From Rhodopirellula halodulae (lineage in GTDB: Bacteria > Planctomycetota > Planctomycetia > Pirellulales > Pirellulaceae), in contig NZ_JAJKFV010000029.1 in assembly GCF_020966775.1 (NCBI RefSeq), positions 1,749,372-1,813,371 of the forward strand: DNA of 64,000 nucleotides. The letters are read 5' to 3'. The notes under the pieces are model-generated. The model was not told the DNA's origin, did no database searches, and saw only the letters and a list, made by a program, of their open reading frames with translations. This document shows, piece by piece, positions 34,170 through 43,723 of the stretch. How positions within the stretch are numbered: position 1 is the first letter of the stretch; each line of letters opens with the position of its first letter. A program made the position numbers and the translations under genes.

Positions 34170-35489
34170 TCAGCTGAAAAGGGACCGGATTGGTTGACCG
34201 TCGCGAACCAAAGTGATTGGGCGACCTGTGTCACTTTCAAATTCCATCGTGGGATCGATGCCCAGGTTCCAATAAAAGCTCGCGGCGACATCGTCCGGGG
34301 TGATGCCTTCATGGCGAGGGCCTGCAGCGGTGTCGTCACTTTCGCCGATCACTTGGCCACCGCGAACGGAGCCACCGGCCATCAACATGAACATGCATCG
34401 TGGGTAGTGATCCCGTCCGCCCTCTGCGGATCGATCGTTGATCTTGGGTGTACGCCCAAATTCACCACTCACGAACACTGCCGTGGACTCAAGCAATCCA
34501 CGTTGTTCGAGTCCCACCAGCAAACCACTCAAGCCAGCGTCCAGTTTGGGAAGTTGCTGGTCCTTGAGCTTCGTGAAGTTGTCTTGGTGAGTGTCCCATC
34601 CACCAAGTTGCAGCGACACAAATCGGACATCCGATTCCACCAAACGCAACGCCAGCAAGCAGCTTTGACTGAAGCTGTCTTCGCCAAATTGATTTCGCAT
34701 GCTTTCAGGTTCTTGCGAAATATCGAACGCCTGGCGAGCACGTGAAGAGGTGATCATCGCGTAGGCTTGTTCGCCGAATCGATCGAGACCTTGAAGCAAC
34801 GCGTCGTTCTTTTCGATCGCAGCGAAACGCCGGTCCAGTTTTCGTAGCAAACTTTGTCGACGTGTGACTTCATCGACCGAAACGTTCCCTGGAAGCGAAA
34901 TCCCGCGAACTGAAAATGGTTTGTTGGGAGCGGGCGTGGCTTTCGTTTCCAACGCAGCGTGTTGAATGCCTAGGAAGCCTGCGCCATGGGAGGCCTTGGG
35001 AATGGCGACGTGATTGGGAATGTCAACATCACCCGGTCGCTCGCGAGTCATCACCGCGCCGTAGCTTGGGTATTCGAGTGATGGAATGGGGCGAGTGCCA
35101 CAGTTGATGTATTCTCGCCCCAATTGGTGTGCCGCGAGAGTGTGGCTCACACCGCGAAGGATCGCGAACTTGTCAGCGACCTTCGCAAGCTTCGGGAGGT
35201 GTTCGCTGATTTGAACGCCGCTCACGTTGGTCGAAATTGGTCGGAACGATCCGCGAATTTCTTTGGGCGCATTGGGTTTGGGGTCGAAGGTGTCAATATG
35301 CGACGGACCGCCATTGAGTTCAATGAAGATGGCTCTGGTGGCTTTTCCCGGCAACACTTTTCCGGCCGCCTCAGCACGAAGGACGGTCGGCAGAGATATT
35401 CCCTGTAATGCAACTGCCCCCAGTCCCAGCGTGCCGGTGCGAAGAAAGTCTCGACGTAGAACGCCATCGCAAGTTCGGTGAAGCTTCAT
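34170..35489 (-). CDS. DUF1501 protein, Tat-exported
   Basis: From ATG 35489 the product is 439 residues with a twin-arginine signal (LRRDFLRTGTLGLGAVALQG). It has the DUF1501 blocks IFIELNGGPSHIDTFDPKP, SLQLGGWDTHQDNF, AVFVSGEFGRTPKIN and GGRDHYPRCMFMLMAGGSVR. DUF1501 proteins have a sulfatase/phosphatase-like fold and in planctomycetes are almost always next to a DUF1549-DUF1553 gene, as here, with about 100 bp between them. The paired function is unknown; breakdown of complex carbohydrate or phosphate-bearing substrates has been suggested. The frame opens at 35546, but the Tat signal favours 35489. Confidence 0.92.
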   Translation of the reverse strand: MKLHRTCDGVLRRDFLRTGTLGLGAVALQGISLPTVLRAEAAGKVLPGKATRAIFIELNGGPSHIDTFDPKPNAPKEIRGSFRPISTNVSGVQISEHLPKLAKVADKFAILRGVSHTLAAHQLGREYINCGTRPIPSLEYPSYGAVMTRERPGDVDIPNHVAIPKASHGAGFLGIQHAALETKATPAPNKPFSVRGISLPGNVSVDEVTRRQSLLRKLDRRFAAIEKNDALLQGLDRFGEQAYAMITSSRARQAFDISQEPESMRNQFGEDSFSQSCLLALRLVESDVRFVSLQLGGWDTHQDNFTKLKDQQLPKLDAGLSGLLVGLEQRGLLESTAVFVSGEFGRTPKINDRSAEGGRDHYPRCMFMLMAGGSVRGGQVIGESDDTAAGPRHEGITPDDVAASFYWNLGIDPTMEFESDTGRPITLVRDGQPIRSLFS

Positions 35490-35596
35490 CGGAAACGCCT
35501 CGGAGGGATTGGAATGGGTGGGATGCCAAAGGGAGCTTGTCAGCACTCAAACGCAGTTGGCACGCGTGCGTGTTCAGCTGCGACACAAGATCGGGG

Positions 35597-38491
35597 TCAG
35601 TGGGTAATGATGAATTCTTTTGTGTTGACCAACGCCCACATCAAAGACTCAAGCCCAACTTTCGGAGTCGCTGACTCGGCGATGAATTGCAGTGAAGTGG
35701 CTTGCTCATCTTGGTCGGGATACCGAGAAAGTGTGCGTAGGTAGGCGTCGTCAACGATTTGTTCCATCGTCAAACTCGATTCGCTCGGTTGGTCTTGTTC
35801 CAATCGTTGCAGCTGCCAATTGTCAGGGGCCTCGAGCAGATCTTTCAGCTTGGGAGCCTCAAAGCCGTACTGGTTCAGCTTTTGAACGACACGTTCGTAT
35901 TCGGTCTGCAGACGCTCTCGATTATTTCGTCTTTGTTTCGGGCTTTGCTTTGAGAATCGTTTGATCTTCGCGACGGTTTGGTTGCGAAACTGTTCCGCTC
36001 GTTTTTCAATTTGTGTATCCCCACCCGCGGCGTTTGGATCCAAGCCGAGTGAACGCATTGATTGAGCTACCCAGCCGTCCTTCGTCTCCAGATTGCGGTA
36101 CATCTCAAAATCGTTTCGCAGGTAGATCGACTGCAACAAACTGGGGGAATCGCTGCGATCGCAATCGCAATTACTTTCGCGTTCGGATTGTCCAAACACC
36201 TGCAAAGCAAAGCTTCGGTTGTTTCGGTTTTGCGTGACACCATTGGCAATCGCCATGTCTTGCATTTCGTCACGCATGCGATCAGCGACATTGCTTGATT
36301 GGGTCGCCAAACGAACCGCATCATGGATGACTTCTGCAGGAAGTCGGCGTGGTACATGGCGAGCAAAGTTGCGTTTGTCGTGTTGGTTGCTCTCGTTGAC
36401 CTCCATGCTGCGCTGGTAGGCGTGGCTGGTGGTGATTGTGCGAGACAGCCACTTCAGGTCAAAGTCATTCTCAATGAAGCGAGCCGACAATTCGGAAAGC
36501 AAAGCTTCGTTGCTGGGGGCGTTCGCCAAATTCATATCGTCGGTGGGATTGATGATTCCGACACCGAAGTAATTGGCCCACACACGGTTCACGATGGCTC
36601 GAGCAAAGTAGGGATTGGCATCATCGCGAAGCCATGCCATCAGCTCGGATCGCGGATCATGGTCGAGCGGTATAGCGCTAGATTGTCCCAGCACGAGACC
36701 TGTTGGTACCTTGAATTGAATCGGGCGTTTGTTGTTCTTGGCTTGTGCTTTGGCTCGGCGACGCTGGTTTTGCAGAGCATTGTTATTGAACACCAACTCC
36801 GGGAAAGGAACGGTTTCACCGTCGCGAGCCGCCTGATAGATCTTGCGTCGAAGATCGCCATTGCGAAGCTTCTTTTCGCCAGTGATCTTGGCGATCAGTT
36901 CATCACGGTCTTCTCGAGAGTCGCGTGCGACCGTGTTGGGACGAGCTTCGATGCTTTGAAACAGTTTCGCGAATTGATCGAAGTCGTCCTTGGACCATTG
37001 GTCAAAGGGGTGTTTGTGACACTGGGCACATTCGATCCGAACGCCAAGGAATGAATAGGCGAAACCGATCGCTCGTTCTTCTGGTTTTTGGAAGTTGCGT
37101 CTCGCCCAATACAGCGGCATTCCGCTACGATCGGCAAACATGGATTCGTTGCCCGGTTTGCACGCAGCCGTCATTGCTTCGCAGTAGTCGAGATAGCTCT
37201 CGTCATTCTCGCGATTGTCTGCCATCACAATGCCTTCGACAATTTCGTCGTAGGGAACATTGTCATCGAGGCGGACTCGCAGCCATTCGTACCACAATCG
37301 AGATGCCGATCCTCGGATGGGAAGTGCATTGTTGAGCTGCACGTCGCTATTGCCAGTCCAATCCGCAAAGCGAGTCGCCCACCAAGCCGAATAGCCAGGA
37401 GAGTCTAACAGTTGGTTGATCAACTTCTCACGTTTGTCCGGTCGTTTGTCCGCCAAAAAGGAACGGACGTCCGCGGCGGCGGGAAGCGTGCCTGTGATGT
37501 CCAAACTGGCGCGGCGAATGAAGTCGGAATCGGAGCAAAGACCCGACGGTGTGATGCCAAGTTTCGCCAGCTTTTGTTCAACGAGTTCGTCAACGAAGTG
37601 ATCCGACTTTGCGGGACTGGGAATGGGATCGTTCACCTCGACCTTGCGAATCACGGATACCGGCACAACGGCTCGGTCGTAAGCGACGACCACATGGGTG
37701 TCGCCGGTTTCACCAGAGCCCACTCTTCCGTCATCGGTGATCGTTGCGATGGCTTCGTCGTTGGTGGTGAAGCGACACAGATCCGTCACAATTTCTTGGG
37801 TGCCATCGGCCCAATGGGCGATAGCTTGGAGTTGAACGGTTTCGTCGAGATCACGGAACTGAATTTCAGCGGGGTGAATTTCCAGCCGTTCAATCGTTTG
37901 GACGTTTTTCGGGTCGAAGTTGGCGCCGGCTGCGATCCAATTTCGCAGCGTGTGATATTGCCAGCTTCCGCGATCGAGCCGCTTGCCGCCTTCGTGGATA
38001 TCCGCGTCGGTTGGTTTGGCAAGGATCAAGCTTTCCGAGACATCATCGGGATCCACTCGTCCCGTATCAGGATCCAGGAGTGCGTCATGGTCGGCGCGAA
38101 AGTCATATCCAAACAGAGAAAGCTGAAAGTCGCCGCGGCCTTGAAACGATCCGTGGCAAGCACGACCGTTGCAACCCAAACGACCAAGCAACGGGGTGAT
38201 ATGTCGTTGGAAATCGGGAACTTCTTTCGTGTCCGCGTGTGCCAGTCGATCCGAAAGCGGTGGCAATGGCTGAGAGGCTGCGGGTGGAGCAGAATCCGCC
38301 GATGGTTCCGCGGCTTGTGCGGTGGCTTGCCAACCGACGATGCCCGCTACGAGCATCCCAATCGCGAAACGAAGTGTGTTGGCGGGAACGCGACTTTGCC
38401 AATGACAATGGACCACGGGGTCTCCTCGAATTTCGCTGCCATCACGACCATGGAAGGCAACCACCGGAACATTCCAGAGGTGGTGTGCCAC
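35597..38491 (-). CDS. DUF1549-DUF1553 protein with N-terminal planctomycete cytochrome-like domain
   Basis: Up to 964 residues. A hydrophobic export segment (FAIGMLVAGIVGWQATAQA) sits about 40 residues in, so the real start may be later than 38491. Then a PSCyt-like domain has LLGRLGCNGRACHGSFQG, where the heme-type motif is CX4CH rather than CXXCH. A Big-2-like segment follows (IAHWADGTQEIVTDLCRF). DUF1549 has FADWTGNSDVQLNNALPIRG and GVRIECAQCHKHPFDQWSKD (CXXCH). DUF1553 has NPYFARAIVNRVWANYFG and ends in VNTKEFIITH. It probably forms a functional pair with the DUF1501 gene downstream. Confidence 0.88.
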   Translation of the reverse strand: MAHHLWNVPVVAFHGRDGSEIRGDPVVHCHWQSRVPANTLRFAIGMLVAGIVGWQATAQAAEPSADSAPPAASQPLPPLSDRLAHADTKEVPDFQRHITPLLGRLGCNGRACHGSFQGRGDFQLSLFGYDFRADHDALLDPDTGRVDPDDVSESLILAKPTDADIHEGGKRLDRGSWQYHTLRNWIAAGANFDPKNVQTIERLEIHPAEIQFRDLDETVQLQAIAHWADGTQEIVTDLCRFTTNDEAIATITDDGRVGSGETGDTHVVVAYDRAVVPVSVIRKVEVNDPIPSPAKSDHFVDELVEQKLAKLGITPSGLCSDSDFIRRASLDITGTLPAAADVRSFLADKRPDKREKLINQLLDSPGYSAWWATRFADWTGNSDVQLNNALPIRGSASRLWYEWLRVRLDDNVPYDEIVEGIVMADNRENDESYLDYCEAMTAACKPGNESMFADRSGMPLYWARRNFQKPEERAIGFAYSFLGVRIECAQCHKHPFDQWSKDDFDQFAKLFQSIEARPNTVARDSREDRDELIAKITGEKKLRNGDLRRKIYQAARDGETVPFPELVFNNNALQNQRRRAKAQAKNNKRPIQFKVPTGLVLGQSSAIPLDHDPRSELMAWLRDDANPYFARAIVNRVWANYFGVGIINPTDDMNLANAPSNEALLSELSARFIENDFDLKWLSRTITTSHAYQRSMEVNESNQHDKRNFARHVPRRLPAEVIHDAVRLATQSSNVADRMRDEMQDMAIANGVTQNRNNRSFALQVFGQSERESNCDCDRSDSPSLLQSIYLRNDFEMYRNLETKDGWVAQSMRSLGLDPNAAGGDTQIEKRAEQFRNQTVAKIKRFSKQSPKQRRNNRERLQTEYERVVQKLNQYGFEAPKLKDLLEAPDNWQLQRLEQDQPSESSLTMEQIVDDAYLRTLSRYPDQDEQATSLQFIAESATPKVGLESLMWALVNTKEFIITH

Positions 38492-38711
38492 GGTTTGAAC
38501 GTCTTTCGTCGTTCAAAGTACCGTGACAAACGGCCGGTGGGGTGAAAGAAATTCGAAAAATCAGTGCTCGAAGGGGCTCGGATTGAGCGTTCTGTGGTCG
38601 TTCCGGTGCTGATCTCTCCCTTCGGCGGCATGCATCGTGATGGGTGCAGGCCCATCAACGATCAATGGCCGACGCACCATCCCGCCGGCCAGAGGCAGTG
38701 TGGTTGATCGC

Positions 38712-40691
38712 TCAGGTCGTTTCTTTGCCCTCGTCGTCTTCGTCTAAGAAATCAAGGTCGAACTCTTCGACCTCGGCTTCTGCGGCTTTCGGTTCGTCGG
38801 AATTCTCGAGCAACTCTTCGACGTTGTCCGCGGTCAGGTCGGATGCGTCATTGATGGTGATGAACTCTTCTTCGTCGTTGTCTGAGTCGGAACCGTCGAC
38901 GGGAAGCGTGAATTCGCCGGTCGTTGGATCGGATTCCAATTGCAGTGATTCGTCGTCGGGGCTGAAGGAGGATTCACCACGAAGTTGCGTGATTTCAGGA
39001 GCTGGTTCTTCGTCATCCAGCAAGTTGCCCACATCCAAGGATTCCTCTTCCACCAAATTGGCAAGGTCTTCGGCCGAGGTCCCTTCTGGTGCGGAGTCAT
39101 CGATCAGTTCGACATCCTCGACGCCCAGTTCTTGCACTTCCTCGTCGCCCGGCAAGGCGTCAATGTCCAGCGAAAGGTCGTCGTCGGACGAAGGCTCGGC
39201 GGCGGGCGAGTCGGTGTCCAGAGTTTCTGGCACTGACGTCTCCGGCGTGTCGAATGAATCAACAATCTCCGTCACACCCGCGACGGCGGTGGCGACACCG
39301 AGTGCACCTGGAATGCTGGGCGATTGGGCTTCGTCTGATTCAGCTTCACCAGCAAGTGGTGCGGCGGCACGTTCCGGGCGAGGAAAGATTTCCTCCACGT
39401 TGTCACGAAGGATACGTCGACCGAGTTCGACAGCACGCTCAACGGACCAACCGCGTTGGCCAACAAACTGGTCTGACAAAACGCCGCTCAAGACTTGGCG
39501 ATACATGTCAAATTTGGGCCAGATGAATTCGAGCTTGTATGCGTCGCTGTAGTAGCCAATTTGTTTGGTTTGAGGAATGGCTTCCAAACGCGCGGCGGCG
39601 TCTCGCGAAATGAAGGATGGCGTGTTGCTGTACCACCAGTGGCCATTGGCAATCACGTTGGGGAAGATCCACGCGTAGCTAACCAGTTCCTGATTGGTCA
39701 CGCTGGCGAGCACTGAGATCGGGAACTTCACGTTCGGGAATGAATTGAACAATTCGCGATACTGGATCAGCGACACTCGCGAATCGTAGAGGTCTTGGCC
39801 TTGGAAGACGCCCTCGGGATAGACCTGGCGATTGACGCCGATCATCAAGTCAAAGGGCAATCCGAATTCGTCACACAGTTCGGCGAGCGTCCAAAATACT
39901 CTGCGCGACAACGCGTCACGATGCGAAGCGTCTGCAGCCAAACCTTTTTGCAGCACCGCGTTCAGGGCCGTTGACGCACGTCCGTCAGGGACGGGAGTTG
40001 GTGCGAACGACGGTGGGATCGAAATCGCACAGGCGCGAGCACCTCGGCTGACAAAGTGTTCAAAACGTTGCTTCAAGCTGGAACGGAGTGATTCCAAACT
40101 GCCATCGAGTTCAATCCCGGTGCAAGTGGCCAATCGACCGCGGACCTCCGGTTTGGCCAAATGAAAGACCAAGTCGTCCGTCCGCAGGCACGGGATGTAG
40201 GTGTCGGTGTCGAAGCCATCCAACGCATCGTCGAAATCGTTCGTTAGAAAGACCGCTTGGACGTTGCTTTGATCCAGCACCGTTTCGGACCACTGCGCGG
40301 ACGCCATGATTTGTTCGCTACGGTCATAAAGGGCTTCCCAATTGTTGAGATGCAAACGGTCTTCTTCGAAACCGAAAAACGTGCGACAGATCTCAATCAG
40401 CCAACTGTACTGAGCTGTGTTCTCCAGCGGTTGAAGCCCACCGACCAAACGCTCGACCAATTCTTTGGGGCCGATGGAAGGATCTTCAATCCGAGACTTC
40501 GGCATACCCGAGGAGTGCGCCAGTTCGGTGTAGTAGTGGTAACCCAACAGATCCGCCAAGGTCGACGAGGCGGGTGAGTGCGGGTTGATGTGCGAGTGAG
40601 GGTCAATCAACCGAATGGACGTCAACGCTTCGTAGATTTCCGATTTGGGTCCGTTGTTGACGTTGGACGATTCTGACATGGGGATTGGCAT
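38712..40691 (-). CDS. Uronate-isomerase (UxaC) family amidohydrolase with long acidic tail
   Basis: The first about 430 of 659 residues match the glucuronate isomerase family: RLIDPHSHINPHS (metal-binding HxH), MIGVNRQVYPEG, WIFPNVIANGHWWYSN and GYYSDAYKLEFIWPKFDM. The last about 220 residues are extremely rich in Asp, Glu and Ser (for example DDDLSLDIDALPGDEEVQEL) with no family similarity. Uronate isomerases convert glucuronate or galacturonate to fructuronate or tagaturonate; the actual substrate is unproved and no other uronate gene is adjacent. No signal peptide is present. Starts at 40691 and 40679 (MSESSN) are both possible. Confidence 0.85.
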   Translation of the reverse strand: MPIPMSESSNVNNGPKSEIYEALTSIRLIDPHSHINPHSPASSTLADLLGYHYYTELAHSSGMPKSRIEDPSIGPKELVERLVGGLQPLENTAQYSWLIEICRTFFGFEEDRLHLNNWEALYDRSEQIMASAQWSETVLDQSNVQAVFLTNDFDDALDGFDTDTYIPCLRTDDLVFHLAKPEVRGRLATCTGIELDGSLESLRSSLKQRFEHFVSRGARACAISIPPSFAPTPVPDGRASTALNAVLQKGLAADASHRDALSRRVFWTLAELCDEFGLPFDLMIGVNRQVYPEGVFQGQDLYDSRVSLIQYRELFNSFPNVKFPISVLASVTNQELVSYAWIFPNVIANGHWWYSNTPSFISRDAAARLEAIPQTKQIGYYSDAYKLEFIWPKFDMYRQVLSGVLSDQFVGQRGWSVERAVELGRRILRDNVEEIFPRPERAAAPLAGEAESDEAQSPSIPGALGVATAVAGVTEIVDSFDTPETSVPETLDTDSPAAEPSSDDDLSLDIDALPGDEEVQELGVEDVELIDDSAPEGTSAEDLANLVEEESLDVGNLLDDEEPAPEITQLRGESSFSPDDESLQLESDPTTGEFTLPVDGSDSDNDEEEFITINDASDLTADNVEELLENSDEPKAAEAEVEEFDLDFLDEDDEGKETT

Positions 40692-40915
40692 TTAGGAGTG
40701 GTGTGGATCGGTCGCCACAGGATACTCACACTTGCGATTCGGATCGACCATGGAAAGGCGCTGACCGTCCAGGCTTCCTCAAAAGCAAACTCCAACCGGT
40801 GGGTGTTTGACAGCGAAGACGAAATGCGGGGCAACTTCCATGTCTGCATTGGGATTTTCCATGTTACACAGAGATTGTTTGTCGTTTAGCGGCTTGGTTG
40901 TTCCGCTAGAGTTGC

Positions 40916-42004
40916 TCACCAGCCCACCATGCAAGACACAATCGGCGGGAATTCAGGTGGCGGCAAGACTGGTTCCACCAAGGAATGTTTTCGCCAGACC
41001 CACCATCCGAAACCGGTGCTGAACCCAAGGCAAACGAGATAAACGATCCAAATCAGCCAACGCGATCGGTTCGATGGGACGGGCGACGAGGATGCCTCGT
41101 AAATTTGGATCACCCAATTGGCTTGCTGTGACGTGCTTAGCTGGCCGAGCGGAGTCTGCTGCAACGCCGCATGAATGTCTTCGATTCTTTCGGGCGGAAC
41201 CGACTTGGAACGTGGTCCTTGGTTTGGGTCGCTCGATGGAAGGTTGTCGCTGCTGACCTCGCGAGAATCTGCTTTCGTGTGTTGCGATGCGAAGTTGGAC
41301 AAGCCAGCGAATTGTCGGCAGAGCCGAGATGTTCGGATCGCCAAAGGCAGTGTCGCTAACAGTGGGGCGAGAAGCAGCAACAGCAGAGGTTCGTTGATCG
41401 CAATCGCAAGTGACACAACGACGGCAATCGTTAGCAGTCGGAGAGCCAGTTCTCGTTGAACGGATGGACGGGCGAAAGTGGTTTGAATGATCTTGCCGCC
41501 ATCCAAAGGAAGCAGCGGAAGCAGGTTCATCCAATTCAGTAGCAACGCCAGTCCGCCTAGTTCGAATCGCCAGTTCGATGCGCCGAGGAAGGGGAGTCGG
41601 GTGGTACCGGCTTCTTTCACGGACTCAGAGATGACGGCGTCAATCGACAGCAACAACACCGCCAGCAAAATTCCCGGAACGGGGCCGGCGAAGTAAACGA
41701 AGGCTCTCTTCCACGCGGGCAAGTGAAGAGCATGTCCGCTGACCGCGGCGCCAAGTAGCGGAACAAACATCATCCGCAGTCGTCGGTAGCCAAACCGTTT
41801 CATGGCCAGCAAATGGCCGGCCTCGTGAAGCAACAGGATCCCGACGAGCATCGAGACCAATCGCGCGTCCCACCAGAACGAAGCCACGGCGACGAAGAGC
41901 AAGATGGAGGCAATCGATCGCAGCGATTGCTTCAGCGAACTTTGTGAATCCGATTCCAGAGCGCGGACGGCCGTGATCAATTGCTGCGTGTCCGATGCGG
42001 ACAC
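40916..42004 (-). CDS. M50 family (site-2 protease-like) membrane metallopeptidase
   Basis: The 362-residue product has about six spans. The zinc site is LLHEAGHLLAMKRFGYRR (HEAGH, near residue 80). The second conserved block is NWMNLLPLLPLDGGKIIQTT, the family's DG ligand motif. These are the two signatures of S2P-type intramembrane proteases. A cytoplasmic or periplasmic insert and a C-terminal span (WLIWIVYLVCLGFSTGFGW) follow. The start is GTG at 42004, 3 bp after the panD stop, so co-transcription is likely. The substrate is unknown; anti-sigma factors are typical substrates of the family. Confidence 0.9.
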   Translation of the reverse strand: MSASDTQQLITAVRALESDSQSSLKQSLRSIASILLFVAVASFWWDARLVSMLVGILLLHEAGHLLAMKRFGYRRLRMMFVPLLGAAVSGHALHLPAWKRAFVYFAGPVPGILLAVLLLSIDAVISESVKEAGTTRLPFLGASNWRFELGGLALLLNWMNLLPLLPLDGGKIIQTTFARPSVQRELALRLLTIAVVVSLAIAINEPLLLLLLAPLLATLPLAIRTSRLCRQFAGLSNFASQHTKADSREVSSDNLPSSDPNQGPRSKSVPPERIEDIHAALQQTPLGQLSTSQQANWVIQIYEASSSPVPSNRSRWLIWIVYLVCLGFSTGFGWWVWRKHSLVEPVLPPPEFPPIVSCMVGW

Positions 42005-42007
42005 GTT

Positions 42008-42472
42008 TCAGCAGCCTTCGGCGATCGGTTGTCCGTCCGCATTCTTGGGTGCGGAAACAAGCTGAGATGGTTCCGAGTCCGAGCGAAGTTGTGGGCCGGC
42101 GACTTCAGGGCCAATGTGTGAGAGTTGATTGTTCTCGTCGACAAACACGAGACGAGGTTGATGAGTCGCCGCATCGGCCTCTGGCACCATTGCATAGGCC
42201 GCCAAGATCACGTGATCGCCAGGGCGAATCAGGTGAGCCGCAGCCCCGTTGGCGCAAACATCACTCGAGTTTGGTAGGCCCTCGATCGCGTAAGTCTCCA
42301 ACCGAGTTCCGCGAGTCACGTTCCAGACGTGCAAGGACTCGTAGGGATGGATCCCTGCGGCGACCAGCAGTTCAGGCGGCACCGTCAGGCTGCCTTCGTA
42401 ATTCACGTCCGCTCCGGTCACCGTTGCCCGGTGAATCTTAGCGGCCAGCAATTTTCGGTAAGGTGCGTCCAC
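42008..42472 (-). CDS. panD: Aspartate 1-decarboxylase proenzyme
   Basis: The 154-residue product begins with the PanD pattern (KLLAAKIHRATVTGADVNYE, then GSLTV). Self-cleavage is expected between Gly27 and Ser28, where Ser becomes the pyruvoyl group. The NGAAAHLIRPGDHVIL block follows. It makes beta-alanine from aspartate for pantothenate and CoA. It is about 28 residues longer than the usual 126, the extra being a C-terminal tail (GPQLRSDSEPSQLVSAPKN). It starts 4 bp after the receiver gene's stop and precedes the M50 gene, so the three likely form one transcript. Confidence 0.96.
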   Translation of the reverse strand: MDAPYRKLLAAKIHRATVTGADVNYEGSLTVPPELLVAAGIHPYESLHVWNVTRGTRLETYAIEGLPNSSDVCANGAAAHLIRPGDHVILAAYAMVPEADAATHQPRLVFVDENNQLSHIGPEVAGPQLRSDSEPSQLVSAPKNADGQPIAEGC

Positions 42473-42476
42473 CGAC

Positions 42477-42851
42477 TCAGTCCAACAAGTAAGGCTTCAA
42501 TCGTTCGATTGTGTTGTCCGATCCGATTTCCAGTTTGCCGAAGCCTCGTTCCGCGCCTTCTTGCATGGCGGTTTCTTGATGCTCGTCGTAATTGGTGACC
42601 AGCATCACGGGGACTTCGGACAGTTCCGGATCGGATTTGATTTGTTTGATCACATCGAGACCATCTGAGTAGTCGCGATCCAATTTCCGATTCACCGTGA
42701 CCAAGTCCACTTTGCGATCTCGCAGCATCTTCAGGGTGTCTTCGGCACCGTGGGTTTGCAAAACCGCCGCATCGAAGTGGGAGGTCACCATCTGGCGGAT
42801 GGCATTGAAATCGGGGCCGCAGTTGCCACAGTCGACTAAGGTTTTTGCCAT
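42477..42851 (-). CDS. Response-regulator receiver-like protein without the phospho-acceptor Asp
   Basis: The 124-residue CheY-sized protein has VDLVTVNRKLDRDYSDGLDV, where the acceptor Asp is Asn; VPVMLVTNYDEHQETAMQEG (Thr of the switch); and GFGKLEI with the conserved Lys. The N-terminal acidic pair is also weak (DCGNCGPDFNAIRQ). It probably folds as a receiver but is not phosphorylated in the usual way. It is upstream of panD by 4 bp in the same direction. The short N-terminal CGNC could bind metal or form a disulfide; this is speculative. Confidence 0.8.
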   Translation of the reverse strand: MAKTLVDCGNCGPDFNAIRQMVTSHFDAAVLQTHGAEDTLKMLRDRKVDLVTVNRKLDRDYSDGLDVIKQIKSDPELSEVPVMLVTNYDEHQETAMQEGAERGFGKLEIGSDNTIERLKPYLLD

Positions 42852-43061
42852 CGGGTGTTACTTCTCCGTCGAGGGGGTTGCAGGAAAGGTCCCTGGGACG
42901 ATCGAACCGAAACATCCAGGTTTAACTGCGCAAGGGGGAATGAACAAGGTGCAGCCTGCATCCAACCAGACGATGCGGCTGCGAGATTCAATCAGCAACG
43001 CATGCGCCATTTGACATGAAAACTGCCGGTCGGGGGTGCGTCCACCACGGACAGGGTGACT

Positions 43062-43358
43062 TCAGCGGACAAGTTCGTGATCGCGAATCCAACGCTGCAT
43101 ATCGGCTTGGATCTGCGACGGTGATCGATCGTCGCTCAAGGAAGGAGAGGACGCGATCGACAGTTCTTTCGCCAGCATTCGCAGGGCCATGCCGTGTAAT
43201 TGCTGAAGCAAGTGGTCGCGTTCTGCGACGGCTTGTCGCAAATCTGCTTTTGTGGCGCGGGATTCCGGCGGGGCGGGTGCTCCTTCGATCAAGAACCGCT
43301 CAATCCAATCTCGATCGGGATCGACCGGTCGTTTGCAGCTTCGGCAGGTTTTGACCAT
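43062..43358 (-). CDS. Small hypothetical protein with zinc-ribbon-like start
   Basis: About 98 residues from ATG 43358, beginning VKTCRSCKRPVDPDRDWIER. The CxxC pair resembles half a zinc knuckle. The rest is helical and charged (RQAVAERDHLLQQLHGMALR). No family is recognised. The frame is open to 43457, but that part is low-complexity. The gene lies between the receiver gene and tRNA-Pro. Confidence 0.55.
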   Translation of the reverse strand: MVKTCRSCKRPVDPDRDWIERFLIEGAPAPPESRATKADLRQAVAERDHLLQQLHGMALRMLAKELSIASSPSLSDDRSPSQIQADMQRWIRDHELVR

Positions 43359-43649
43359 GAGAACTGTCACGTCAGCGGCGGTGGCACTGACCTTGGCTAG
43401 CAGAAATGGATAGGAAGAGGCGTTGAGCAAAACACCGGGCGAAGACGATCCCAGCATCCATGTCGATTTTCGGAATCGCTCACAGTATCTGGTAGATGAA
43501 TTCTAGCACGCGAATGGAACGCGGCCACGAACGGCTTCGGCGACCTCACATCGGCCCCGGGGCACGCGATCGCTTTCAAAAGCAATCCAACCTAACAGGC
43601 CGGCAAAAGAAGAGCAGCGAGCAGAGCCGCTGCATCCGGCAAAAGAAAA

Positions 43650-43723
43650 TCGGGGCGACACGATTCGAACGTGCGACCTTCTGGTCCCAAACCAGACGCT
43701 CTGCCAGGCTGAGCTACGCCCCG
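43650..43723 (-). tRNA. tRNA-Pro (anticodon UGG)
   Basis: Read on the minus strand, the acceptor arms CGGGGCG and CGCCCCG pair over 7 bp. The D-arm is GCTCAGCCTGGCAGAGC, the anticodon arm CTGGT-TTGGGAC-CAG gives anticodon TGG, and the T-arm contains GTTCGAATC. The discriminator base is A. CCA is not encoded. Confidence 0.97.

Noticed and set aside
37412-38545. A 377-residue open frame antisense to the DUF1549-DUF1553 gene
   Set aside because: It lies opposite a gene with clear family motifs, and its residue pattern is not that of a real protein. High-GC third positions open such shadow frames.
42852-43061. A structured RNA such as SRP RNA or tmRNA in the gap near panD
   Set aside because: No diagnostic motif (for example the SRP GGAAGCAG loop or a tRNA-like end) can be seen, only an ordinary 210-bp spacer.
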